DNA of 39,828 nt from a virus. The position numbers were made by a program, and so were the translations under genes. The notes beneath the pieces were generated by a model. It was given only the letters and a program-made list of their open reading frames with translations. It searched no databases and had not been told where the DNA came from. The stretch spans positions 1-39,828 of IMG/VR virus record IMGVR_UViG_3300037247_000432; one strand, 5' to 3'. Below are positions 19,604 through 28,235 of this stretch, one piece after another; position 1 is the first letter of the stretch, and each line of letters begins with the position of its first letter.

Positions 19604-20803
19604 CTACCTTACTTTGTACCCCTCTGACAGCATGATCCGGCGGATGTCCTCACGGGTTTTGCCCTCTTCCTCTAGCTCTAGGGCACGCATTTGGGCTTCC
19701 ATGAACCTCGGACCCCGTTCTTCTTCTGCCCCTGGCACCTGAAGAAATCTGTCCGATGGTGACTCTCCCGATGATACTTCCGGCCTCTGGAATCTCCGTA
19801 TGGCTTGTTCTGCCTTTTCAAAAAAGCCTGGACCCTCCTCTCCCTCTACCACCTCCGGCTCTGGCGCTCGGGGTGTCATTGGACCGCCACGGGCTATCTG
19901 TCGTGCCTCGGTGAGTATCACGTCGAGGGGTTTTTCGTAGCCACTGAAAACGAGCTTTCCGGTCCCATCATCCTCGAACTTCGCATAGCTGTCCTTTAAT
20001 ATCTCGTAGGCCTGTTGCACGGATAGGTCGCCGGGGGTACGGGGGCTGGGGGTATGGGGGAACTCCGCCGCAAACTCATCGGCCTGTTGCCTCGTTCCCC
20101 CGGTAAGCGTGCGACCACCCGTCCCGGTGACCCCGAACCGTAGGGAGGATGCTGCGGGTGGGGCGGTGGCAACATCAAACACGTCGTCGAACGTCCCTAG
20201 CTCGTCGAGGGCTTGCCGCATGGCGGGATCTTGCATAGCCGCTTCACGTTCCTCTGGCGACAGGGCCATGAATTCGGCGACCTTGCCCAAGAAGCCACTT
20301 CGTTCCTCTGCCTCTCGCTCGTCCGCAGATGGTCCGATCTTAATGAAGCCCGGTGGTAGCGATCCCGCCCCGACTGCCCGCGGATCGGCACCGGGTTGCC
20401 GGGTAGCCGTTGGAGACACCACCTGGGCAGGCAGTCCTTGGGCTCCGACGCCCTCTAGTATTCTCGCACCGGTAGCTCCGCGAAGATTGGAAACCGACTC
20501 GGGAACTTCCTGAACGGCGCCCGCCGGTGCACCGCGGGGCGTGCGCACGATGCCTGTTTCTTGGAACAGCTCGAGATCTTCGAGCTGCTGGGCCCTCAGT
20601 CTATCCTCGGCTGCGCGCTCCCTGTCCTCGGCCGCCAGCGTATCCTCCCGACCCTGTCGGGCGCCTTGCACGCGGAGCTGTTCGGCGACCTGTTGCTCAA
20701 GCCTGCGCCGGCGCTTGAAGTCAGTAATCGTGCTGAAGCCGCCAGAGACGCCTTCGATGAACCCACCGATCGGGCTACCGGCTTGTACGGCTGGTCCTGT
20801 CAT
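19604..20803 (-). CDS. Ejection / internal virion protein, 399 aa
   Basis: A Gly/Ser-rich start (PIGGFIEGVSGGFSTITDF) leads into a coiled coil rich in Arg, Glu and Gln (AAEDRERAAEDRLRAQQLED). The middle and C-terminal parts are low-complexity Pro/Glu/Gly linkers with short helices, ending LEEEGKTREDIRRIMLSEGY. Such proteins in podovirus genomes lie beside the giant ejection protein and form its complex. Assignment is by position and composition. The start lies one base behind the upstream stop. Confidence 0.55.
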   Translation of the reverse strand: MTGPAVQAGSPIGGFIEGVSGGFSTITDFKRRRRLEQQVAEQLRVQGARQGREDTLAAEDRERAAEDRLRAQQLEDLELFQETGIVRTPRGAPAGAVQEVPESVSNLRGATGARILEGVGAQGLPAQVVSPTATRQPGADPRAVGAGSLPPGFIKIGPSADEREAEERSGFLGKVAEFMALSPEEREAAMQDPAMRQALDELGTFDDVFDVATAPPAASSLRFGVTGTGGRTLTGGTRQQADEFAAEFPHTPSPRTPGDLSVQQAYEILKDSYAKFEDDGTGKLVFSGYEKPLDVILTEARQIARGGPMTPRAPEPEVVEGEEGPGFFEKAEQAIRRFQRPEVSSGESPSDRFLQVPGAEEERGPRFMEAQMRALELEEEGKTREDIRRIMLSEGYKVR

Positions 20804-20804
20804 C

Positions 20805-21242
20805 TCAGATCACCTGTGAGCCTACAGCGGCGCCGGGGGGTCCGCCCACTGCGAAACCAATACCCGCGCCGACGACCGATCCGATCGCTCCCAGCAGCGC
20901 AGACTTCCGCTTACGTTTCGCCTCTTCTTCCTGGAAATCGAGTCCCCGGCTTTGGAGCCTGAGACCACTGGCACCGACACCTGTGTTGAGGGCGCCTAGC
21001 GTGGCCCTGCTGGCAATTTGGCCGAACCGATCGGTGAATTCCCTATTGACGCCTTCGAGCGCGACCTTCGTACCGCCACTCCGTAAAGCACCGATCTCGT
21101 TGAGTCCACCCAATGTGTCACCGATCCGCTCCAGCAGTTCAGGCCGGAGCAGCTCACCGCTGGCTATCACACCTTCACGGGTGAAGTCCTGGGCTCGCGG
21201 GACGTCACGGAACGGGTCGAAAGTCCTTTTAGGTGTAGGCAT
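20805..21242 (-). CDS. Small ejection-type protein with glycine-zipper C terminus, 145 aa
   Basis: The protein is helical and ends in a Gly/Ala-rich membrane-active segment (GAIGSVVGAGIGFAVGGPPG). This is typical of small internal virion proteins that help form a channel for DNA across the inner membrane. A basic patch (EEEAKRKRKSALL) directly precedes the zipper. The start overlaps the upstream stop (TAATG). The role is by analogy to T7 gp14 or P22 gp7. Confidence 0.6.
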   Translation of the reverse strand: MPTPKRTFDPFRDVPRAQDFTREGVIASGELLRPELLERIGDTLGGLNEIGALRSGGTKVALEGVNREFTDRFGQIASRATLGALNTGVGASGLRLQSRGLDFQEEEAKRKRKSALLGAIGSVVGAGIGFAVGGPPGAAVGSQVI

Positions 21243-21613
21243 TAGAGCGTCTCCCTCAACAACTCGGCTTCGAGTTGGCTGATACCAAGCTGTTGCAACC
21301 GCCGGACATGCGCATCGCGGTTCTTGTGGGGGTTCGGGTTGCCGCGGTGCCCACCACCGGCCCGGGTGAGCGCTTCACCTACCGCCTGACTGAGAGCGGC
21401 GTCGTTGTCGTCACCACCGCCACCCATGAGCTTACCACCCTCACGCCTGAGCGCCGCGCCCATCGAGTGCGCGGGGAACTCGGCGTCAACCGGGTCCACG
21501 TCGAACGGCTGAGGCTGTTGCGGTGGTTGAGGCTGCATGAGTTGCTGGCCTACAGCCCGGGGATCGGGCGTAGGCTGTTGGCCGGGTCGTGTAAATCCGA
21601 AAGCGCCTGGCAT
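21242..21613 (-). CDS. Pro/Gln-rich virion-associated protein, 123 aa
   Basis: The first 40 residues are Pro/Gln-rich (QQLMQPQPPQQPQPFDVD), the middle is Gly-rich, and the end is a short charged helix (HVRRLQQLGISQLEAELLRE). The start at 21613 follows AGGAGG inside a very small upstream frame. It lies between the spikes and the ejection genes, so a structural or assembly role is likely. No family is recognised. Confidence 0.5.
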   Translation of the reverse strand: MPGAFGFTRPGQQPTPDPRAVGQQLMQPQPPQQPQPFDVDPVDAEFPAHSMGAALRREGGKLMGGGGDDNDAALSQAVGEALTRAGGGHRGNPNPHKNRDAHVRRLQQLGISQLEAELLRETL

Positions 21614-21617
21614 ATTA

Positions 21618-21668
21618 TTAACCGCCTCCTACCGGAACTACTTGGTTCCATGCTATTGCGTATGCCAT
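21618..21668 (-). CDS. Tiny reading frame, 16 aa
   Basis: An ATG at 21668 is preceded by AAGGAG with nine-base spacing and opens 16 codons, MAYAIAWNQVVPVGGG, ending with TAA five bases before the next start. The sequence looks like the first residues of a phage tail protein. It contains the ribosome site of the next gene. It may be a leader peptide or the stub of a lost gene. Confidence 0.3.
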   Translation of the reverse strand: MAYAIAWNQVVPVGGG

Positions 21669-21682
21669 CTATTTTGTCTCCT

Positions 21683-23125
21683 TTAAGCCACTAAATTTTG
21701 ATGATCTGTTGTACTTGTCCCTGAATCGGTGATTGCTGTTGCCCAATTTAATACTGTGTTATTCGTGAGGACGTTCTTTTCAGACGTACCACTCGGCTCC
21801 GTCACGTAAAGCCCGATGCTGCCCGCTACGTTGTTTCCATGTAGGGTGTTAGAAGAAACGACATTGAAACTGCACGTAGACCCCGCAGCGTTGTTGAAGA
21901 TGGCAATACCCCGAACGTCACCGGAGGCTGGTGCGTGTATGACATTCCCGGTTACCGAATTGTAGTTCGAGTTTGTTGTGCCATCTGCGTATATCCGTAT
22001 TCCCGCATCCTCGGCTGCATTTCCGGCGTTTCGGATCGTGTTGCCACTTATGGCGCAATAAGACGACTTGTTTACAGAAAAGCCATTGCCGGTGGCAGCC
22101 CGCTCAATGGTATTCCCCGAAGCTGTACAATAACTAGACGTGACAATTTCAATGCCGAGTCCACCGGCATCAACGTGGTTGTCGCCGATACTAGTGTAGG
22201 GAGAGCCGTCATTACTAATGCCAAATGTTCCAGCGGCTTCTATCGTATTACCTGAAACTACACCCCCACCCTCCGAGTTCTGCCAATACTCAATCCCCAT
22301 ATCACCTGCGGACGCGATATAGTTCCCAGAGATGTTAGCCCTGTGACTGTCGTTCCCCACCCAGATACCATTCCCATCAACGCCCGTTGTGTCGATGTGA
22401 TTTCCCTTAACCCGAACGCCGGGACAGCGCCAGTTACAAGCGATTGCGTGGTTTGACGATCCACCACTGCCCTTCGTCCCGACATTGACGACCCAATTGT
22501 CTTTGATTAAAAGCCCTGTGTTGATCTTAGCTGCATTGTTAGACCCAATGCGAATTGCACCGTTGATCATGTCGAAGAAATGACACTCAATGATTGAAAC
22601 CCTATCGGTTGCCCTCGTAGTGTTAATGAACCGGATACCATGCCTATCGTCGGTCGTGTTGTTCGACTCATTACCATCCCAAGCCAAACGATATACCGTG
22701 AAGTTCTCCAGGTCCGCCGCCGTATCATTGATGAGCATGCTTAGGTTGACGTTGTTGTCTTGCTTAATGGTGGCAGCACGACCTCCAGGACCCTGTAGAG
22801 TCACGTTGGACTTCGCCACCAACGAGGCAGTGATACGATAAGTTCCTTCTGGGAGGTAAACAACTCCCCCACCATCCGAGTTTGCTTGATCTAGCGCTGC
22901 CTGAACCGCTACTGTATCGTCTGTCACCCCATCACCCTTCGCACCGAACGCAAGAACATTAAACACGCCGGGATTGTTTATAAGCTCTGTTAACGCTGCG
23001 TCACGCTGATCGGCAAAACTCAACCCCGACATCAGACCCCTGAAGTATTGCGAGATTGCGGTGGAGAGCCTACTACCGACGATATTGCCCTGGTTGCTTG
23101 TAGGCCACGAAGAGAAAAAAGTCAT
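21683..23125 (-). CDS. Tail spike with pectate-lyase-type beta helix, 480 aa
   Basis: Residues 1-50 form an anchor (WPTSNQGNIVGSRL, DQRDAALTEL) also found in the neighbouring spike. Residues 54-110 are the start of a pectate-lyase-like beta helix (VFNVLAFGAKGDGVTDDTVA, GGGVVYLPEGTYRI). Up to about residue 460 follow right-handed beta-helix rungs with NosD-like repeats (ISGNTIRNAG, VTGNVIHAP). Proteins of this kind bind and often degrade host surface sugars. Catalytic residues cannot be assigned by eye. The start lies directly behind a 24-base repeat shared with the other spike. Confidence 0.8.
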   Translation of the reverse strand: MTFFSSWPTSNQGNIVGSRLSTAISQYFRGLMSGLSFADQRDAALTELINNPGVFNVLAFGAKGDGVTDDTVAVQAALDQANSDGGGVVYLPEGTYRITASLVAKSNVTLQGPGGRAATIKQDNNVNLSMLINDTAADLENFTVYRLAWDGNESNNTTDDRHGIRFINTTRATDRVSIIECHFFDMINGAIRIGSNNAAKINTGLLIKDNWVVNVGTKGSGGSSNHAIACNWRCPGVRVKGNHIDTTGVDGNGIWVGNDSHRANISGNYIASAGDMGIEYWQNSEGGGVVSGNTIEAAGTFGISNDGSPYTSIGDNHVDAGGLGIEIVTSSYCTASGNTIERAATGNGFSVNKSSYCAISGNTIRNAGNAAEDAGIRIYADGTTNSNYNSVTGNVIHAPASGDVRGIAIFNNAAGSTCSFNVVSSNTLHGNNVAGSIGLYVTEPSGTSEKNVLTNNTVLNWATAITDSGTSTTDHQNLVA

Positions 23126-23149
23126 GCTCTCGCCTGTACGGTTCGCATT
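23126..23149 (-). repeat. Copy 2 of a 24-bp direct repeat before a spike gene
   Basis: These 24 bases are identical to 25014-25037. Here they are mostly non-coding, between the stop of the first spike (23148) and the start of the second (23125). In the other copy they encode the last residues (MRTVQARA) of a 162-aa gene. The copies are 1888 bases apart and each lies directly before a spike start codon. This looks like a duplication or insertion scar. Confidence 0.85.
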
Positions 23150-25010
23150 AGTTCACGCTCCGAGAGTCTTCATTCCATACTTGATCGTTATACATCGTAA
23201 GGGTCAGGGTGTCGCTGTCCGTCATGTCGTAGTCAGCACCGCCGGCAAGGATGATAGGTGTGCCGTCAGTGATCTTTACGCTGTGAGCAGCAAGGATCGT
23301 AATCGTTTGCCCCACGACACCGTCATCGAAATCTGTAATTGTCGTGGTCCCGCCTGTTTTGAAACGGTTGCCAGCCGAGACGGATGGAGTTGCATCGTCG
23401 GCCAACGTGGTTACCGTCGTTGGCACGAACGCTCCGGTGATGGTAAACGGACCATAGATCGTCCCTCCAAGAATACTAAGTATTCCCGTTTGGGCTTGCG
23501 AAGCCGCAAAAAGGAAGATCCGGGCCAGCCGGACAGTTGCAGCAGCCATACCCTCTAGCGTGATCCTCAACTGAGAGATGTTATTGATAGTCAGATCCGC
23601 CGGGATTGCAGTGACAACCTGGGTAGCAACATTGACGGTAGTTGCGAAAAGAGTCTTCCAAGACGAAGAGTCAGAATCAAAAAACTCAATGGTTATCTGC
23701 TCGGCATAGCGGGCACCGTGAAACTGAATCCCTACTGCCGCAGGGGCATTCACCGTCGTGTTGGTGTTTACCGTAACTATCGTAGGAGAACTAGTGTCAA
23801 TATTGTTCCACTCCGCATACGTTGTTGGATCGGGATGAAACATGTTTGCCAGCGCTCCGCCACTCTTGGCAACCGAAGAGGTAATGGTAAACCCACGCTC
23901 ATCCGCAGCAACAAGGAAGTCGTCCACTCCAGCGAAGTTACGTGTGCTGAAGGAGTTTGGAGGCAGTAAGTAGTTAACGGCTAAAGGCAACGGGGTAGCG
24001 GTCTGCAGATCGATCCGGTTCTTATCCCCTTTGTCGAGGATATGAGTCCCATCCAAACCTTGGATACGCAACCAATTTGTCACGCCGAATAACTCAACAG
24101 CTACCGGGAACCCAGCCGCAGTACCAGCCCGATAATCCCAAACCAACAACTCAAAGAGATTATTAGTACCTTCGCAGTAAATGATCCTTTCCGTAGCGGC
24201 GTGTGTCTGAACCTGCCCCTCAAAGCGGTTCCCATCACACTGCTCATCAGAAGCGAGTCCCTCTAAATAAATTGCATACACCGCCGCTGTGATGTTGACC
24301 ACACAGTTGCATCCGTTGATGTAGGTCGTGCCGGAACCTAGTGTGTTCTCTGGGTTGAAATGAATCCCATAGTACGTAGCCTCGATCTTAGCACGAATGC
24401 GAATAAACGAAATAAAGTTTCCATTGTCGGCATGAAGCCGGACACCGGCACTACTGGTCTGACGATTGCCTATAATCCGGCCCCCGCCCGCAATGATGTC
24501 AGAAGTTGTCGTGTTTGTGAACCAATTATTATCACCCTCAACGATTACCCCGGCCTTTGTGAATGTTGCTAAAGCAGAAAAGTCAATATCCCCATTCAAC
24601 TCAATAGTACCTCCACGGTTGAGATCGACTACATTCCAATCGCCGGAAGGGGCCAGTGTAGCTCCGAAAGCCACAACTAATTGAGCAGAAGCAGCCACTA
24701 TCAAGCCAGGCGTGCCTATGGCATAGGTGCCAGCCGGAACCATCACGATCCCACCAGATACAGCAGCATCATCAAGAGCAGCCTGGATTGCATCGGTATC
24801 GTCTGTAACCCCATCACCAACGGCACCATACGACTTGACGTTGAACACCTCGGGAGTCGTCGCGAGCAATTCCGCAAGGGCCGCGTCTCTTTGGTCGGTT
24901 AAGCTCAAGACGTTGAGCCCACCAGTGAACCGGTGGTACAGCTCGTTGGCGAGTCGTGTGCCTACGATGTTGCCCTGGTTCGACGTCGGCCATGATGGAT
25001 ACTTGGACAT
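23148..25010 (-). CDS. Tail spike with pectate-lyase-type beta helix, 620 aa
   Basis: The N terminus (SWPTSNQGNIVGTRL, LTDQRDAALAEL) matches the anchor of the 480-aa spike. Residues 57-115 are the beta-helix start (VFNVKSYGAVGDGVTDDTDA, GGIVMVPAGTYAI). The middle is a beta helix. From about residue 390 a separate beta-sandwich-like part follows. The last 100 residues form a C-terminal module seen on phage spikes and fibres (TTVTTLADDATPSVSAGNRF, GQTITILAAHSVKITDG, MYNDQVWNEDSRS). It is the first of two tandem spikes and overlaps the upstream stop (TAATG). Sugar binding or cleavage is inferred. Confidence 0.8.
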   Translation of the reverse strand: MSKYPSWPTSNQGNIVGTRLANELYHRFTGGLNVLSLTDQRDAALAELLATTPEVFNVKSYGAVGDGVTDDTDAIQAALDDAAVSGGIVMVPAGTYAIGTPGLIVAASAQLVVAFGATLAPSGDWNVVDLNRGGTIELNGDIDFSALATFTKAGVIVEGDNNWFTNTTTSDIIAGGGRIIGNRQTSSAGVRLHADNGNFISFIRIRAKIEATYYGIHFNPENTLGSGTTYINGCNCVVNITAAVYAIYLEGLASDEQCDGNRFEGQVQTHAATERIIYCEGTNNLFELLVWDYRAGTAAGFPVAVELFGVTNWLRIQGLDGTHILDKGDKNRIDLQTATPLPLAVNYLLPPNSFSTRNFAGVDDFLVAADERGFTITSSVAKSGGALANMFHPDPTTYAEWNNIDTSSPTIVTVNTNTTVNAPAAVGIQFHGARYAEQITIEFFDSDSSSWKTLFATTVNVATQVVTAIPADLTINNISQLRITLEGMAAATVRLARIFLFAASQAQTGILSILGGTIYGPFTITGAFVPTTVTTLADDATPSVSAGNRFKTGGTTTITDFDDGVVGQTITILAAHSVKITDGTPIILAGGADYDMTDSDTLTLTMYNDQVWNEDSRSVN

Positions 25011-25498
25011 TACGCTCTCGCCTGTACGGTTCGCATTTGAAGGTGGGCAGCGTAGAGGATGGGATCAAATGCACCATCCCCCACAACGCGGATTTCAATT
25101 TCCTCGTCACCGCCGTTCGGAGCGAACACGGTCCACGAACCCTCATCGGTCTGCTCACTTGCGTTCGTGAGGGTCGCGGTAGCCATCGCCGCCGAAGTCG
25201 TGACGTTGTAGAGTTGCACGATCACGGAGCCACTGGCGCTGTTCTCGCCTCGCACCACGAGCCTTACCGAGTCCACGCCGGCGTCTTGGAAGTCAATCAT
25301 GGTGCGCGTCTTCGTAAGTGCCGTACCTGCTCCCGACGCAGCGTTCGTCACCGTGTGCCCGCCGATCTCCAACAGGAGGGCGACCACCGAGAGGCTTACG
25401 ACCTTACCGAACAGTGCGTGGAGGATATCCAGTACGCTTCTGAGCGGACCGGGCTCCGGCCGGAGCCCGAAATCGATGACTGGGTCTTTCCTGCTCAT
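25010..25498 (-). CDS. Beta-rich tail/virion protein, 162 aa
   Basis: A short N-terminal helix with a hydrophobic segment (KVVSLSVVALLLEIGGHTV) is followed by a beta-sandwich pattern (MIDFQDAGVDSVRLVVRGEN, SGSVIVQLYNV, GDEEIEIRVVGDG). Such jelly-roll-like domains are used as carbohydrate-binding or chaperone modules of phage tails. The last residues are encoded by the 24-bp repeat. The gene is directly before the first spike and coupled to it (TAATG). Confidence 0.55.
   Translation of the reverse strand: MSRKDPVIDFGLRPEPGPLRSVLDILHALFGKVVSLSVVALLLEIGGHTVTNAASGAGTALTKTRTMIDFQDAGVDSVRLVVRGENSASGSVIVQLYNVTTSAAMATATLTNASEQTDEGSWTVFAPNGGDEEIEIRVVGDGAFDPILYAAHLQMRTVQARA
25014..25037 (-). repeat. 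Copy 1 of a 24-bp direct repeat, at a gene end
   Basis: This copy encodes the C-terminal MRTVQARA of the 162-aa protein and adjoins the TAATG overlap with the 620-aa spike. It is identical to 23126-23149. Being in frame here, this copy is probably the parent sequence, and the other is the scar left after spike duplication. Confidence 0.85.
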
Positions 25499-25917
25499 CG
25501 CACGCTCCTCCGTGGCACAACGTACTGCTGGGCTTTCCCCAATTCTGCCGCAGCGTCGAACGAAGAAAGCGTGTGCTTCACCTGGAAATTCGTGCCCCCC
25601 TCGAACACGGGAGCGACGACGATCGGATTGTCGCCGATAGCGAGCGTTTTCGAGACGGTGCTGCCGGATTCTTGCTGATCCCGGTAGGGTGTGGTCACGA
25701 CCGTCACGGCTCCGTCCGCATGCACATGCTGGACCGCACGCCGGAATGTCGAATAGCCGCCGTCCCTGCCAACGTCGAAAATTGTCGACAACACAAACGG
25801 GGCGTAGGCGCTACCACCCGTTCCCGCCAAAGCCGCTTGATCTTTCACGACCGCCTCGTCATCAAGCGTAAGCACTTGGCCACTGTGCGCCTCAACGGCA
25901 TAAAAAGGAATCGACAC
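25495..25917 (-). CDS. Probable tail/virion protein, 140 aa
   Basis: The protein is beta-rich (FYAVEAHSGQVLTLDDEAVV, VTVVTTPYRDQQESG, IVVAPVFEGGTNFQVKHTL) and ends in a short charged helix. Both ends overlap neighbouring genes in the tail block. It follows the nozzle-like gene, suggesting that it attaches to that protein. No family is recognised. Confidence 0.5.
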   Translation of the reverse strand: MSIPFYAVEAHSGQVLTLDDEAVVKDQAALAGTGGSAYAPFVLSTIFDVGRDGGYSTFRRAVQHVHADGAVTVVTTPYRDQQESGSTVSKTLAIGDNPIVVAPVFEGGTNFQVKHTLSSFDAAAELGKAQQYVVPRRSVR

Positions 25918-27722
25918 TATTCGTCACTACAGTCAACGGTGAGATCGACCTGCGATGGTGTGGAATACGCACTATCCGCCGGCCACCCCGAGTCCCTCGA
26001 GCGGGCTTTGTAGTCGGCGACTTCGCCGCACTCCACTCCGGTGTCGTTTACGACAAATGTGCCGCTCGGCTGGCTCGAATAGGTATTCCACACGGTGTAG
26101 CCGCCGCCATCAATTTGACGCTCAACGACCAGATCTGTGCCATCCGAGTTTTGGGTGAGGGTCAGTTCGATGAGGGACGTCGATCCGACTTGAACCGCAG
26201 AGCACCCGGGCACGGCAATCAACGTCTGGGCGCTCGTGCCCGCCTCGACGTCCCACTGCGAGGTGATACCGCTCTTGCGGTGTCGGACGCGCCAGAAATG
26301 CTCAATGTGGTTTGTGAGCCCTGTTCGCGCCAACAAGGCCGTAGCAGCATCTATGACGTCTATGAGCGTCCACGTCCCGCCGCTCCCCTCCTTCTCCCAG
26401 AACTCGGTCTGTGCGGTCGCATCACCATTCGTCCAGTTGCCTTGATAGCCCGACGTAGTTTCGGCGGTCGTGGATGGGGAGGAAGGCGCAGCCGAGGGAC
26501 CCCCTTGCGCCCCTGATGAAGATCCAGTCGTGGTCGTGATCGCCGACGCATGGAACAGGTCAGCCCCGAATTTGTGATTCGGCTGCCACACCGACCGCTC
26601 GATATCCCACGCCCATACGACCCAAGGATACGTAGCAGAGCGCCCCGTCGCCGATTCCGTCGGATGCAGCCCAAACAGCATCAGACGCCGCTCGGGGTGA
26701 TACGCAACCCACGAGTCGGCCACGTTGTCGATACTACGCCATGACGGGCGCCTTGGCCCGACAAGCGATTCGAGTGTGAACCCGTCGGTCCTGAGCGGCC
26801 CTTGCGCTCCGATGCCCCACCAGAAGCCCTCTGCAAACACCAGAGCCTTCGGATTGGCGATCCCCAGCCCCTGCGTGTTCTCGACAGATTCAACCTGATA
26901 TTGCCAGCCGGCAAACGCCCTACCAAACCCGCTCACACGGTGGAACTCGTTTTCCTTGGCGACAAGCAGGATGCCGCGGCCTTTTCTCAACGCGCTGATC
27001 CGCTGGCCTTTCGCTCCAATCAGGTTCCACGCATCAGCATGGAACCCGTCCGCTGCGTCTGGGCTCTTGCCTAAGAACGAATGCCTGAGAAACTCGGGGC
27101 GGTCGAGGTCGCCCGCGTCTTCCGTCCCGTATCCGGCGATAAACAAGACGCCGTTGTATTCCTCGAGACAGAACGGGTAAATCTCCGCCGCCGCGCCGGC
27201 CCCGAACTGGAATGCACGACTGGTGACGGTGCCCGCATTGTCGAAGCCGAGCATCTCGTTGCGCGCGGTGATGTCCGTCGTAGCGTCGGCGATAAACATC
27301 TTTTCCCATACCTCGGCCATGACGGGCCGTGCGGGTGCCGATGCGTTGTCCCAGGTGGTCGACGGGGCCGTGGTCAGGTTTTTGATCGATCCCGCTTCGT
27401 TGGGTTCGTAGTCCATATCGGCCGTGACCCGGTATGCGTAGTGCGCGTTCTCGGTGTCACTCCAGCCGACGATAAGCCCGCCCACCGCCGTGAACGGCAC
27501 GATCGCACACACATGGGCGAGTTCGGCGGGCGAGACGTTGTCGTCCTTCAGGGTCAGCATGATCCGTGACCCGCCGCGCGTGCGCTGTCGTCCGGCTCGA
27601 GTGGGCACGAAGTTCTCGCCATCCTCGATCGTGCCGGTCGCCAGAGTGCCGGGTTCCGCACCTTCTACGAAACCCTGTACCCACCCGGGGACGGAACGCG
27701 GAGCAACAGCGAGACGGGTCAT
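25917..27722 (-). CDS. Tail nozzle/stabilisation-like protein with FN3-like C terminus, 601 aa
   Basis: Residues 1-400 have the character of a phage tail beta-propeller. They begin with GxxxxxLxxGxxxxGENFVPTRAGRQRTRGGSR and continue with repeated Trp/Tyr-rich blades (PYPFCLEEYNG-type blocks, RISALRKGRGILLVAKENEF, WVVWAWDIERSVWQPNH). This resembles P22 gp10 or T7 gp12 by context. A Ser/Thr-rich linker at about 400-430 leads to two fibronectin III-like units (TSGYQGNWTNGDATAQTEFW, HFWRVRHRKSGITSQWDV, then SLIELTLTQNSDGTDLVVER). The C-terminal units may bind other tail parts or host glycans. Confidence 0.55.
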   Translation of the reverse strand: MTRLAVAPRSVPGWVQGFVEGAEPGTLATGTIEDGENFVPTRAGRQRTRGGSRIMLTLKDDNVSPAELAHVCAIVPFTAVGGLIVGWSDTENAHYAYRVTADMDYEPNEAGSIKNLTTAPSTTWDNASAPARPVMAEVWEKMFIADATTDITARNEMLGFDNAGTVTSRAFQFGAGAAAEIYPFCLEEYNGVLFIAGYGTEDAGDLDRPEFLRHSFLGKSPDAADGFHADAWNLIGAKGQRISALRKGRGILLVAKENEFHRVSGFGRAFAGWQYQVESVENTQGLGIANPKALVFAEGFWWGIGAQGPLRTDGFTLESLVGPRRPSWRSIDNVADSWVAYHPERRLMLFGLHPTESATGRSATYPWVVWAWDIERSVWQPNHKFGADLFHASAITTTTGSSSGAQGGPSAAPSSPSTTAETTSGYQGNWTNGDATAQTEFWEKEGSGGTWTLIDVIDAATALLARTGLTNHIEHFWRVRHRKSGITSQWDVEAGTSAQTLIAVPGCSAVQVGSTSLIELTLTQNSDGTDLVVERQIDGGGYTVWNTYSSQPSGTFVVNDTGVECGEVADYKARSRDSGWPADSAYSTPSQVDLTVDCSDE

Positions 27723-27725
27723 TCC

Positions 27726-28073
27726 TTACTTCGCAGCCACCCAGATCGACACATAGCCACTATCGCCACCGTTGCCGCTCGCTTCCAACTCGACGCTCAC
27801 GGCTTCGTTATTGTCGCCCTTGAGCGCCACCGGGAACGCGAACGCGAACGTGTTGCTGGTGAAGTCCCAGCGGAACGTGATGAACGTAGTAGATCCGTGT
27901 TTCACCGTGACCGTCTTGCGCGCACTGACCGAGGCGTCGTAGTGCGCTTCGATGCCCAAGATCAGGTGTTGGGTGCCGTCAACCGCGGCCACCGTCGCCG
28001 TGGCGGTCGCATTGTCCGCACCGGACGATTGCGTGACCGATCCCCTGAGTAGGGGCGCGAGTGAAACGGACAT
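27726..28073 (-). CDS. Beta-rich surface protein, copy B, 115 aa
   Basis: The protein is a probable beta-sandwich (QSSGADNATATATVAAV, HLILGIEAHYDAS, TVTVKHGSTTFITFRWDF, FPVALKGDNNEAVSVELEAS). It matches the 115-aa protein at 29090-29437 at about 70 positions in a gapless hand alignment of all 115 residues. Short phage proteins of this pattern are uncharacterised and may decorate heads or tails. It follows a small 52-aa gene, and the matching copy also follows a small gene. Confidence 0.65.
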   Translation of the reverse strand: MSVSLAPLLRGSVTQSSGADNATATATVAAVDGTQHLILGIEAHYDASVSARKTVTVKHGSTTFITFRWDFTSNTFAFAFPVALKGDNNEAVSVELEASGNGGDSGYVSIWVAAK

Positions 28074-28076
28074 CGC

Positions 28077-28235
28077 TTAGACTCCCATTATGAGAAGAAA
28101 GATGATCGAACGGAATCCGCGCACAGCGGATTGGAGATAGCCCATCCCCTGCACCATGCTGCCGCTCTCGAGCAGAAGGAAGCCTCCATCCTCTTTGAGG
28201 AGGGCATCACCGTTTTCAAGAAGGATTCTATTCAC
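28077..28235 (-). CDS. Small protein of duplicated cassette, copy B, 52 aa
   Basis: A GTG start at 28235 with AAGGAG eight bases upstream opens a 52-codon frame. The first half is made of short repeated units (ILLENGDALL, then GGFLLLESGS), and the second half reads GYLQSAVRGFRSIIFLLIMG, ending in a hydrophobic stretch. The second half matches the 45-aa protein at 29437-29574 (GYLQAMIRGFRSIILMLWG), so the pair are paralogues. The ILLENGD unit is reminiscent of phage structural proteins with short beta repeats. The stop lies three bases before the 115-aa partner gene. Confidence 0.55.
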   Translation of the reverse strand: MNRILLENGDALLKEDGGFLLLESGSMVQGMGYLQSAVRGFRSIIFLLIMGV

